Below are positions 17,423 through 25,306 of a stretch of 64,000 nucleotides of DNA, piece after piece. The notes below the pieces were generated by a model. That model saw nothing but the letters and a program-made list of their open reading frames with translations, ran no database searches and was not told the DNA's origin. Made by a program: the position numbers and the translations under genes. This stretch comes from Sarcodiotheca gaudichaudii (Eukaryota; Rhodophyta; Florideophyceae; Gigartinales; Solieriaceae), in NCBI GenBank assembly GCA_032355985.1, contig JAUKVZ010000006.1, positions 186,001 to 250,000 on the forward strand, in the 5' to 3' direction. Numbering within the stretch: the stretch's first letter is position 1; every line of letters starts with the position of its first letter.

Positions 17423-17898
17423 GTCGTTTCTCCTCGCAGCGCAGACCCGGCAAGGGCCTGCGGCAATGTCTCTATGAATGAACGGATCTCGTCGCGAACC
17501 CGCCTGTAGTGCGGCAATGCCTCTTCATCAGTCGCCGCCGACGCCGCCAGCCGGGGCGGATCGTCGAAGCCGCGAAAGAGCACCCGCATATTCGGATTCG
17601 GAAACGCCAGCGTCGGACACAGCTCGTTCGCATGCCCGCACACGGCGATCACAAGATCCACTGTCGAAGGATCACACTGTTCGACCGTCTTGCTCTCGTG
17701 CTCGGAGATGTCCACGCCGGCCTCAGCCATCGCCGCCACGGCCAGCGGATTCAGCCCGCCCGGATCCGTGCCCGCGCTGCAGGCGTCGATCTCGTCACCC
17801 AGCAGATGACGCGTCCAGCCTTCGGCCATCTGGCTTCGACAGGAGTTCCCCGTGCAAAGGAAGAGCACACGCGGCCGCCGGGCAGGGGGCTGGTTCAT
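17419..17898 (-). CDS. arsC: Arsenate reductase, low-molecular-weight phosphatase type
   Basis: A 159-residue enzyme of the thioredoxin-coupled ArsC (LMW-PTPase fold) family, reducing arsenate to arsenite. The P-loop CTGNSCRS at residues 15-22 supplies the nucleophilic Cys15 and Arg21. A second Cys lies in [12 protein letters not shown], matching the redox Cys pair of the S. aureus type. The ATG overlaps the arsR stop, and the stop overlaps the arsM start. The arsenite product can be methylated by the next gene. No efflux pump (arsB/acr3) is nearby. Confidence 0.92.
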   Translation of the reverse strand: MNQPPARRPRVLFLCTGNSCRSQMAEGWTRHLLGDEIDACSAGTDPGGLNPLAVAAMAEAGVDISEHESKTVEQCDPSTVDLVIAVCGHANELCPTLAFPNPNMRVLFRGFDDPPRLAASAATDEEALPHYRRVRDEIRSFIETLPQALAGSALRGETT

Positions 17899-18278
17899 GA
17901 ATCTTCCTCCCCTTCGCAGCAGGATGCCCCGCTCTGCAGCTCGTCAATCGCCTCGGCGATCGCACGGAATCGACCGGCCAGCGCCTCGTGGTCTGCCTGA
18001 TACCACACGGTGCGGCCCTTCTTCTCCGATCGCAGCAGTCCCGTGCGAGCCATCGTCGCCAGATGACGCGCGACCATCGAGAAGTCGGTCGCGCAGCATT
18101 CAGCGACCTCGGTGACGGAGCACGGCCGCCCGCACTTGAGCAGGCAGGAAAGCAGGGTGGCGCGAGTCGGCTCGGCCAGCGCTTTGAGCATGTCGGGATC
18201 GAGCAGATCGTCGAGACGTGCCTGCCGCCGCACGACCTGGCTCGGACTGGGTCCTGATTGTTGGAATGGTGACGCCAT
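17895..18278 (-). CDS. arsR: ArsR/SmtB family transcriptional regulator
   Basis: A 127-residue winged-helix repressor. The helix-turn-helix spans about residues 50-80 (SVTEVAECCATDFSMVARHLATM), with the vicinal cysteines ECCATD in the position used by some ArsR proteins for As(III) binding. A second Cys pair (SGASCCEGEE) is at the C-terminus. It should repress the operon until arsenite binds. The ATG at 18278 lies only 6 bases after a strong -10 box, so the mRNA may be leaderless; a GTG at codon 16 is the alternative start. Confidence 0.88.
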   Translation of the reverse strand: MASPFQQSGPSPSQVVRRQARLDDLLDPDMLKALAEPTRATLLSCLLKCGRPCSVTEVAECCATDFSMVARHLATMARTGLLRSEKKGRTVWYQADHEALAGRFRAIAEAIDELQSGASCCEGEEDS

Positions 18279-18284
18279 GATGCA

Positions 18285-18312
18285 AGTATAGGCTCAGGCG
18301 GGAGCATGTCAA
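18285..18312 (-). promoter_or_regulatory. Sigma-70-type promoter of the ars operon, leaderless arrangement
   Basis: On the minus strand TTGACA (18312-18307), a 16-base spacer and TATACT (18290-18285) make a near-consensus promoter. The start codon of arsR follows after 6 bases, so the expected transcription start is at or next to the A of ATG. ArsR probably binds over this site; I see no clean dyad. Confidence 0.7.
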
Positions 18313-18713
18313 TGCAGGAAGCGGCGCGAATTTCGGCAAAGGCTCACTCCGGTCGGATGCCCAGGGCGCCAGGGGAAGTCGTTCGCCCCATTTCGATAGG
18401 TCCTCGTCCCATAAGGGCTTGCGTTGAATTCAGATTTTTGCAGGGGGCAAACGTCCCAAAAGAACGAGGTTAAGGCCCGAAAATGTTGGTGTGAATTTGG
18501 GCTTTCCATCGTTGACGCGCTGTCGGATCCCCCGGATACTCGTTGATTGTTAAAGGGATCCAGGGGGGATCCGGCTTCTGGAGAGGCAGAAGCTCGACAA
18601 CTTGATCAGGAACACGTCACTTACACGTCATCCCAAGAGATGTGGAGACGGCGCGCCGAGCCTGTGCGGCTCTTCTGTTTGCGCGAGTCGTCTTGGGAAG
18701 GAGAACTTAAACA
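18313..18713 (+). other. Intergenic leader region with inverted repeats
   Basis: No convincing gene is seen. The strongest structure is CGGATCCCCC near 18524-18534 facing GGGGGGATCCG near 18564-18575. CCCAAGA near 18634 and TCTTGGG near 18689 could pair at long range, with GAGCC/GGCTC near 18659-18673 inside. These would lie in the 5' untranslated region of the secreted-protein gene at 18714, whose ribosome site AAGGAG is at about 18699. Confidence 0.4.
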
Positions 18714-19463
18714 ATGTCGAGCAAGCTTCTGGCTCGTGGCATCGCGGTTGTCGCCGCTGGTTCCATCGCGGCCACTGCGAGTGCGATTGCGATCCCCGAC
18801 GTCTCATCGACGTCAGGCGCCGAAATCGGCGTACTGGCGCCGCTGGATCTGTCGAGCATCACTGACATCGCGCTCAACGCCAACTTCAACGGAACGAATC
18901 AGATTTCGACTTCGTTCTCGTCGTCGATCCCTGGCGCATACACCGGCACGCTCACCGCGACCGTGTACGGCAACAACGGCGGCAACCTGGGCCCCGGCCT
19001 CAGCGATGTGCTGATCATCTACGACTTCGTCGGCGATGGTCCCAGCGGCATCGAGGAGTTCGAGTTCGGTGTGGATTCCGGCAAGAGCATGGATATCGCC
19101 GATCTCATCGCCGCGACTCAGGGAACGCTCACTGATCTGACCAGCGCTGGTCAGGCCAGTGCCGCAGTCGACGTCTTTTCAAACGTGTCGAACGACACAT
19201 ACCTCTTTGATTTCATTCCGAATCTGGACCCGCTGGGTGCGCCCTCGACCACGGAAGCTTTCAGTTGGTATGTCCGTTCTACCGGAGACATCAAGATCAA
19301 CATCGTCGATGTCGCCGTCCGTGATGCGGGCGTCGCCTCGACCGAGACCTTTGGTCTCGTCGATGATCCGGGTCAGCCTGACCTGAACGTGCCCGCTCCG
19401 GGCGCGATCACGCTGCTGGCCGCCGGTCTCGGTATCGCTGGAACGCGTCGTCGCAGGGGTTGA
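18714..19463 (+). CDS. Secreted protein with C-terminal PEP-CTERM-like sorting tail
   Basis: A 249-residue exported protein of unknown function. It has an N-terminal signal peptide (about residues 1-24) and an acidic, beta-rich, Asn/Thr/Ser-rich body. The tail VPAPGAITLLAAGLG, followed by IAGTRRRRG, has the three-part plan of PEP-CTERM substrates: short Pro-containing motif, hydrophobic helix, basic end. Such tails are read by exosortase-like enzymes in other phyla. An AAGGAG site precedes the ATG. A second gene of the same type follows. Confidence 0.8.
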   Translation: MSSKLLARGIAVVAAGSIAATASAIAIPDVSSTSGAEIGVLAPLDLSSITDIALNANFNGTNQISTSFSSSIPGAYTGTLTATVYGNNGGNLGPGLSDVLIIYDFVGDGPSGIEEFEFGVDSGKSMDIADLIAATQGTLTDLTSAGQASAAVDVFSNVSNDTYLFDFIPNLDPLGAPSTTEAFSWYVRSTGDIKINIVDVAVRDAGVASTETFGLVDDPGQPDLNVPAPGAITLLAAGLGIAGTRRRRG

Positions 19464-19504
19464 GCAAGTTCGCTCACCCTTGAACCTAACAATGTCCCTC
19501 TGCA

Positions 19505-19527
19505 CCGCCGGCCATCTGGGCCGGCGG
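19505..19527 (+). other. GC-rich hairpin between two secreted-protein genes
   Basis: A 9-bp stem, CCGCCGGCC with GGCCGGCGG, and 5-base loop. No T-run follows, so it is a weak terminator at best, or an RNA-stability element between two co-oriented genes. Confidence 0.5.
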
Positions 19528-19561
19528 CGCAGACGGGTTCCGCTCCTGGAGGAGTCGAGTG

Positions 19562-20380
19562 ATGAGATATCACAGGGGAGCTTCCGTTCTGACGACCGCG
19601 TCAGTTGCGCTCTTGTCGTGCAGCGTCGCAAGCGCTGCGTTTGACCCTTCACAGAACGTCTCGGTCGACCCTTCGACGTACGCCTCTGAGATCGTTTCGG
19701 CTATCGATATCTCGATGGCTCCGAACGTCTTTGATTTCCCGGATGAGTTCGGCAGTCCGTATCCCAACGGATCGTACGACACCTCCGGTTACGTCAATGA
19801 GTTCATGGGCGTCGAGGTTGACCGCACCGAGCTGGTGTCCCGCGTCTATCGCGTGCACACCATGACCAATGTTGGCGCCCTGACGCTGAATCCGGGCGAC
19901 AACGTCTACACCTACAAGATCCGTCTCGTTGACTTCTCAACGAACACGGTCAACGGCCTTTCCGAATTCCAGGTCAGCGGCCTCGACTTTGGACTGACCG
20001 GGCCCGTCATGGACGCCTCGCTCGTGCTCGGGCGCGGCTACGTCGGACCCGCCGGAGGCGCGAATGTGCCTGCAGTCACGAGTCCGCTCGATCTCGAAGA
20101 TCTCGGCATCTTCGGCGCAAGCCTGGACTGGGAGTGGGCGGACACGGGTGGCGATGATTTCCTGCAGAACAGTGCAGAGATCACGCTGACCATGTACACC
20201 TCATCTTCCATGCCGATCGTTGGCACGGCCGTCTTCTCTTCTTCGCCCGGCATTCCCAGCAACGTCGATCCCAACTCAACGGGAGCGAGAGTCTGGGTTC
20301 CGGCGATCCCCACTCCCGGCCCATTGGTGGTCGCGGGAGCGGGTGTACTCTTCGCAGCCGCTCGGAGACGACGCTCGTAA
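19562..20380 (+). CDS. Secreted protein with C-terminal PEP-CTERM-like sorting tail
   Basis: A 272-residue exported protein of unknown function. The signal peptide is about residues 1-25 (ending SCSVASAAF). The body is beta-rich with no recognised domain. The C-terminus has the motif IPTPGPLVVAGAG, a hydrophobic helix and RRRRS. The GGAGGA site fits the ATG at 19562; a GTG one codon earlier is also possible. A good terminator follows, so this gene may be transcribed with the one before it. Confidence 0.8.
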   Translation: MRYHRGASVLTTASVALLSCSVASAAFDPSQNVSVDPSTYASEIVSAIDISMAPNVFDFPDEFGSPYPNGSYDTSGYVNEFMGVEVDRTELVSRVYRVHTMTNVGALTLNPGDNVYTYKIRLVDFSTNTVNGLSEFQVSGLDFGLTGPVMDASLVLGRGYVGPAGGANVPAVTSPLDLEDLGIFGASLDWEWADTGGDDFLQNSAEITLTMYTSSSMPIVGTAVFSSSPGIPSNVDPNSTGARVWVPAIPTPGPLVVAGAGVLFAAARRRRS

Positions 20381-20400
20381 CAACAACCTCTGACCTTCAA

Positions 20401-20435
20401 GCGGGCCCGAGTCTGACTCGGGCCTGCTTTCTTTC
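20401..20435 (+). terminator. Rho-independent terminator
   Basis: GCGGGCCCGAGT pairs with ACTCGGGCCTGC (one G-U) around a 3-base loop, followed by TTTCTTTC. It lies 20 bases past the preceding stop codon. Confidence 0.85.
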
Positions 20436-20509
20436 ACGATGGCCCAAGATCTTTGGCCGCCGGAAGGCAGAAGGGAGAGTCTGAAAAGCGCCCTGGGATC
20501 TGCACACGA

Positions 20510-22222
20510 ATGAAGCCCGCGCAGGCAATCGTGATTCCGTTGGTCGTCGCCGCAACTGCGTCGACGTTGTGCGCATTCACACTCTTCGACTTCCGATCCC
20601 AGCACGATGTCAACGTCGGGCAGTACGTCCGGTGGCTTCCCGGAGGCGTTCAGGCCGTCCAGCCCTTCGCCCTCTCCATCGACATCGACAATGACTTCAT
20701 GACCAACCAGGATGCGCAAACCGCCGCCGAGGCCGAGCAGGCCGCGCTGAGCGCGTTCCAGTCCTGGTCCGACGCCACCGGAGGCTTCCTCTCATTCGAG
20801 CAGGTCACCCTCTGGAACGACGCCGTGCCCAATCAGGATCCGCTCCCGCCCTCCTTCGAAGGCGTCGGCTTCGCCGAGTGGATCGCCAATCGCGACTTCT
20901 ATGAGATGATGGGCATCAGCATCGGGCAGGTCGGCTGGGGCGCCAACATCGAAGTCTTCAGCAGGCCCACCGGATTCACCATCACCTCCGAAACACAGCT
21001 CTTTGAGATGGAGCCCGGCAACCTTGGATTCGCCGTCGTCAACAAGACCGGCTCGCGCATCCTGTCCGCCGATGTCTATCTCAACGAGTCCATGACCTGG
21101 ACCACCGACGCCGCCGTCGCCGCCGCCAACCCGAGCACCATCTACGACATCGAAACCGTCGTCCTTCACGAGCTCGGCCACGCGCTGGGATTCGATCATC
21201 CCAACGAGACCAACTCCATGGGAGGCGACAACTTCAGCCCGCTGACGTTCGATCCGGGGCAACCCTGGTGCACGTGCGATGTCATGCATGGCGGCTACAC
21301 CGGACTCAAACGCGAACTCACCGATGATGAGAGCGGCGGCCTCGCATTCCTCTACCCGCCCGTGCCCGGCGATCTCAATGCGGATTCCTACGTCACAGTC
21401 GTTGATCTCAGCCAGGCGCTCGCCTTCGCCGACGGCTCCATCCAGCCCACGCCCTACGAGCTCTACACCTGCGATTTCGTGAATCACAACGGCGTCATCG
21501 AAGCCATCGAACTCACGCAGATGCTTCAGTGGGCCACCGGAGGCTCGCCCTACACCATCGACATGTTCGGCCTGACGTTCGATGATGTTGATGACAACCC
21601 ACGCGCCGCCGGCCCCGGTGAGGTCGTCGCCACCGCGACCGCCACGCCTCAGGACATCGGCAAGGGCGGCGTCGCCGAAGTCGTCCTGAACGTCGAGAAT
21701 CCGGATGCCGCACTCGTCCTCAGCTGGGATCTCGTCATCAGCTATGACGAATCCATCATGCTCAACCCGTACTGCATGATTGGCGACTTCCCGCCCAACG
21801 CCATCAAGCTCACATCCATGGCGCCGGGCGAGATCAGCCTCTGCGTCATCAGCTCCGGCGGCACGAACATGACCGGCGGCGAAATGGTGCGCATCTCCTT
21901 TGATGTCGATCTGCCGGCCGCAGCCGCCGCAGGCAGCGCCGACTTCGTCATCGAGAGCATGAACGTCGTCATCAACGACGGCGGAACCGTGCGCCTCTTC
22001 GGCAGCCAGCCCGGCGAAACGCTCATCACCGTCGACGCCAGCGTCATCGCCTCCGATCTCGACGCGACCGGCGATGGCGCCTTCGATCTCGAAGATGTCT
22101 ACGCCTGGCATGCGGCGCCCATCGACGTCAATCAGGATGGCGCCATCGACGACGAAGATCGCCAGCAGATGGTCCGCTGCCTTCGCGAAGATGAGCAGGC
22201 GGACATGCTCACCATCCCGTAA
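20510..22222 (+). CDS. Secreted matrixin-type zinc metalloprotease with dockerin-like and cohesin-like regions
   Basis: A 570-residue exported protein. A signal peptide (about 1-22) is followed by a metalloprotease domain with the full zinc motif HELGHALGFDH (H220, H224, H230) and a downstream SMGG in place of the usual Met-turn segment. About residues 288-345 hold a dockerin-like pair of EF-hand-like repeats (PGDLNADSYVTVVDLSQAL and HNGVIEAIELTQML). About 360-515 form a beta-sandwich resembling cohesin (AEVVLNVENPDAALVLSWDL). A last dockerin-like stretch (DATGDGAFDLEDV, DVNQDGAIDDEDR) ends the protein. ATG 20510 starts the signal peptide. Protease assignment is firm; the cohesin call is by resemblance. 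Confidence 0.8.
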   Translation: MKPAQAIVIPLVVAATASTLCAFTLFDFRSQHDVNVGQYVRWLPGGVQAVQPFALSIDIDNDFMTNQDAQTAAEAEQAALSAFQSWSDATGGFLSFEQVTLWNDAVPNQDPLPPSFEGVGFAEWIANRDFYEMMGISIGQVGWGANIEVFSRPTGFTITSETQLFEMEPGNLGFAVVNKTGSRILSADVYLNESMTWTTDAAVAAANPSTIYDIETVVLHELGHALGFDHPNETNSMGGDNFSPLTFDPGQPWCTCDVMHGGYTGLKRELTDDESGGLAFLYPPVPGDLNADSYVTVVDLSQALAFADGSIQPTPYELYTCDFVNHNGVIEAIELTQMLQWATGGSPYTIDMFGLTFDDVDDNPRAAGPGEVVATATATPQDIGKGGVAEVVLNVENPDAALVLSWDLVISYDESIMLNPYCMIGDFPPNAIKLTSMAPGEISLCVISSGGTNMTGGEMVRISFDVDLPAAAAAGSADFVIESMNVVINDGGTVRLFGSQPGETLITVDASVIASDLDATGDGAFDLEDVYAWHAAPIDVNQDGAIDDEDRQQMVRCLREDEQADMLTIP

Positions 22223-22294
22223 TCAGGCCCTTTCAGCGACGAATCAGGCAGGCCGGACCGTCGCGCCCCCAGCCGCGCCGATATCATCGCCTCG

Positions 22295-23608
22295 ATGACA
22301 CCCACGCCCGACAAACTCAATGCGCTGCTCATCGGCGGCGGCGGCCGCGAGCACGCGCTCGCCTGGAAGCTCAAGCAGTCGCCCCGTCTGAACACGCTCT
22401 ACGTCAGCCATCCATCTAATCCCGGCCTGGCAGGCCTCGGCGAAGCGATGGATGTGCCCTTCGACCTGCGCGACACCTTTCGCATCAAACGATTCTGCGA
22501 CAAGAAGGGCATCAACCTCATCATCATCGGCCCGGAGGATCCCCTGGCCGCCGGACTGGCCGATGAACTCGCCTCCACCGGCCGCTCGATCGTCGGCCCG
22601 TCCAAAGACGGCGCTCGCCTCGAGGCGGACAAGGCATGGGCCAAGCAGCTCATGCGAGCGGCATCCATCCCGACGGGCGAGGCGCGCATCTTCACCAGCG
22701 CCGACGATGCCGCCGCCTATCTCGAATCGCGCGAAGATGCCCACGTCATCAAGGCCGCGGGTCTGGCCAAGGGCAAGGGCGTGATCGTCCCGTCGTCATT
22801 GGAAGAGGGCCTCGATGCGATCGATCGCATCATGCGCCAGCGCATCTTCAATGAGGCGGGCGACACCGTCATCATCGAAGAGCGCCTCGAAGGCCCCGAA
22901 GCATCGGTGCTGGCCCTCGTCGATGGCCGCACGATCTATGTGCTGGAGTGCTGTCAGGATCACAAGCGCCTGCTCGAAGGAGGCGCCGGCCCCAACACCG
23001 GCGGCATGGGCGCCTTCTGCCCGACGAGCGTCGTCGATGATCCCATGATGGCGCGCATCCAGTCCGACATCCTCGTGCCGACCGTCGATGCCCTTCGCCG
23101 CGAAGGCATCGAGTTCAAGGGCATTCTCTACGCCGGACTGATGCTCACCCACGCCGGACCCAAGGTGCTGGAGTTCAACGTGCGCTTCGGCGACCCTGAG
23201 TGCCAGCCGCTGATGATGCGCATCAAGGGCGATCTGGGCGACATCATGTATCGCACCGGCGCCGGCACACTCGCCGACGCCGAGATCGACTGGGATCCGC
23301 GCACCGCCTGCTGCATCGTCATGGCCAGCCGCGGCTATCCCGAGAAGCCCGAAGTCGGCTTCGAAATCACCGGCGTCGACGAAGCCGAAGCGATGGAGGA
23401 TGTGCAGGTCTTCCACGCGGGCACAACCATCGACAAGCAGGGCAAACTGGTCACATCAGGCGGGCGCGTGCTCAGCGTCACAGCTCTCGGCGACACGCTA
23501 GAGCAGGCGCGCGACAAGGCGCTGGCGGCATGCGATGTGATCGAGTTCGAAGGCAAGCACCTTCGCCGCGACATCGGCGCGGGGGCGACGGCGGCGAGCA
23601 GCCGCTAG
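22295..23608 (+). CDS. purD: Phosphoribosylamine-glycine ligase
   Basis: A 437-residue ATP-grasp enzyme joining phosphoribosylamine and glycine to GAR, the second step of purine synthesis. It starts with the family-typical LIGGGGREHALAWKL. HVIKAAGLAKGKGVIV, the GPEASVLALVDG segment, GGMGAFCPT and EFNVRFGDPECQ are all intact, as is the C-terminal rudiment domain (RVLSVTALG). Length matches the family. It lies alone among secreted-protein genes. Confidence 0.96.
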   Translation: MTPTPDKLNALLIGGGGREHALAWKLKQSPRLNTLYVSHPSNPGLAGLGEAMDVPFDLRDTFRIKRFCDKKGINLIIIGPEDPLAAGLADELASTGRSIVGPSKDGARLEADKAWAKQLMRAASIPTGEARIFTSADDAAAYLESREDAHVIKAAGLAKGKGVIVPSSLEEGLDAIDRIMRQRIFNEAGDTVIIEERLEGPEASVLALVDGRTIYVLECCQDHKRLLEGGAGPNTGGMGAFCPTSVVDDPMMARIQSDILVPTVDALRREGIEFKGILYAGLMLTHAGPKVLEFNVRFGDPECQPLMMRIKGDLGDIMYRTGAGTLADAEIDWDPRTACCIVMASRGYPEKPEVGFEITGVDEAEAMEDVQVFHAGTTIDKQGKLVTSGGRVLSVTALGDTLEQARDKALAACDVIEFEGKHLRRDIGAGATAASSR

Positions 23609-23647
23609 GCATCAATCGAATCGTGAATAAAAGAGCGTGTTGGAGCG

Positions 23648-24337
23648 TCAGCTGCGCTGGCGGCGCCGCCGTGCGCCGAACGCGAGCGCACCGGCCATCA
23701 TGGAGAGCGAACCGGGCGCCGGAATCTCGTACGAAACGGCGCTGATCACGCCGCCCATGCTCATTGTCGTGTTCTCGATCGTTCCCTCTTCAGTGATGAA
23801 GCTGTCCTGGTAATCGATCGAGAACTCGCCGCTGGTGAACAAATCAAAGTTGAAGTCATACGGATCATCACCGGCGCCGATCGCCTGGCCGGTTGGGTCC
23901 AAGAGCGTGAACGTCGCTCGATAGCCGCGGCTGCTGACGAAATCCGATTCCTGTGAGATCAGGATGATTCTGTAAATGTCACTCGCCACACCGGGGGCCG
24001 CGTTGAGGATCTGGACGTCGTAATCAAAAAAGAAGGAGGACTGTCGGACCAGCTGTCCGCCATCGCGGGCGCCAGTCTGAATGATGCGCTGCGGATCGAT
24101 GTCGTCCGAGCCCTGCTCAGCGAGAATCTCCAATCGGAAGAGATCATTGACTTCCTGATCCTGAAAGTACGCGCCGCCGCGCTCAGGAAGTGGATGACTG
24201 TGCGTCATCTCCACTTCTTCGACACGGCCGCGAATGACCTGCAGCTTCGGCGGGGCGCCCGGGCCGCCGGCAAGAGCCGGCGCAGCCTCCATGGCGAACA
24301 GAGCAGTGGCGGCGATGAACAGCGTTGATGTCCGCAT
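23648..24337 (-). CDS. Secreted protein with C-terminal PEP-CTERM-like sorting tail
   Basis: A 229-residue exported protein of unknown function. ATG 24337 has a GGAGGA site 6-7 bases upstream and starts a signal peptide (MRTSTLFIAATALFAM, ending ALAGG). The body is acidic and beta-rich. The C-terminus IPAPGSLSMMAGALAFGARR plus a short Arg-rich end is a Pro-motif, hydrophobic helix and basic tail. It converges with purD, with 39 bases between. Confidence 0.78.
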   Translation of the reverse strand: MRTSTLFIAATALFAMEAAPALAGGPGAPPKLQVIRGRVEEVEMTHSHPLPERGGAYFQDQEVNDLFRLEILAEQGSDDIDPQRIIQTGARDGGQLVRQSSFFFDYDVQILNAAPGVASDIYRIILISQESDFVSSRGYRATFTLLDPTGQAIGAGDDPYDFNFDLFTSGEFSIDYQDSFITEEGTIENTTMSMGGVISAVSYEIPAPGSLSMMAGALAFGARRRRQRS

Positions 24338-24571
24338 GAGACGTCCTCCGAATCGCATGCGATTTTAACACTGGGCGATTCAGACGCATTGAAAAACGCG
24401 GAAATTTGCCCTGCAGCCGCGTTTCAACGACGTCAGAAGGCCGGGTTGAATATCCCGAAGCGACTTTTCGCAAGGAACGACAGTCCGCGCGACATCCCTT
24501 CCGGGAGGGGTTGTTTCGACGTCTGCGCCGGCGCCCGGCGCAGACCACGCACAACGCACCGGAGGAGATCA

Positions 24572-25162
24572 ATGAAACGAGCCATCTGCATCGCGCCGCT
24601 TTTCGCGGCTTCCGTCGCTTTCGCCGGCGCCCCATGGGATGAAGGAACCGACGGCGATCTGTCGACCGACCCGGCCGCGCCCACGCCGATTTCATTCAGC
24701 CTGGGCAGCAACGTCATCACCGGCGACATCGTCTCGCCGGCGGACACGCGCGATTACATCACCTTCGTGATTCCCGCAGGGCAGGCGCTTGCCGAACTCA
24801 ACCTGCTCGTCTGGGAGGATCTGGATGTCGGCGGACCCGGCAACACCGGCTACAACGCCATCAACGCCGGCGCCACGAGCTTCGTGCCCAGCGGCGGCAA
24901 CTCCGGCAGCTTTCTCGGCGGCAATCACGTCGACAGCGGCATGATCGGCGCCGACATGCTTCCCGATCTCGGCGGCGCAGCGCTTGCAGGCACGGGCTTT
25001 TCGATCCCGCTCGGCCCCGGCACATACAGCTATCTGGTGCAGCAGACGGGAACGAATCACACGGGCTACTCACTGGAGTTCGTGCTCGTGCCTTCGCCCG
25101 CTGGAAGCGCCGGCGTGATCTGCGCCATGGGTCTGTTGGCGGCCCGGCGCAGGCGCTTCTGA
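24572..25162 (+). CDS. Secreted protein with C-terminal sorting-like tail
   Basis: A 196-residue exported protein. A GGAGGAG site precedes ATG 24572; the signal peptide ends at SVAFAGA. The mature part contains a stretch like pre-peptidase C-terminal beta-sandwiches (GDIVSPADTRDYITFVIPAG and a final GTYSYLVQQTGTNHTGYSLEF). The tail LVPSPAGSAGVICAMGLLAA then RRRRF resembles the other sorting tails in the window but lacks the second Pro-Gly. A terminator follows. The function is unknown. Confidence 0.75.
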   Translation: MKRAICIAPLFAASVAFAGAPWDEGTDGDLSTDPAAPTPISFSLGSNVITGDIVSPADTRDYITFVIPAGQALAELNLLVWEDLDVGGPGNTGYNAINAGATSFVPSGGNSGSFLGGNHVDSGMIGADMLPDLGGAALAGTGFSIPLGPGTYSYLVQQTGTNHTGYSLEFVLVPSPAGSAGVICAMGLLAARRRRF

Positions 25163-25195
25163 CACAACGGGAATCTGAAGTGGATGCGCACGAAG

Positions 25196-25226
25196 GACCG
25201 GCGGCGTTGGGGCCGCCGGTCTTTTC
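25196..25226 (+). terminator. Rho-independent terminator
   Basis: GACCGGCGGC pairs with GCCGCCGGTC, followed by TTTTCT. It lies 34 bases after the preceding plus-strand stop. Confidence 0.85.
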
Positions 25227-25306
25227 TATTGTTCATTTCGTTGAGCACGCCACATCGCGTACGTCGACCGATTCGGGAGTCAGTCCGTCCTTCACAGTGT
25301 GGGCGT

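Noticed and set aside
20792-22111. Long open frame antisense to the metalloprotease gene
   Set aside because: Same reasoning: a shadow frame of a well-supported protein on the other strand.
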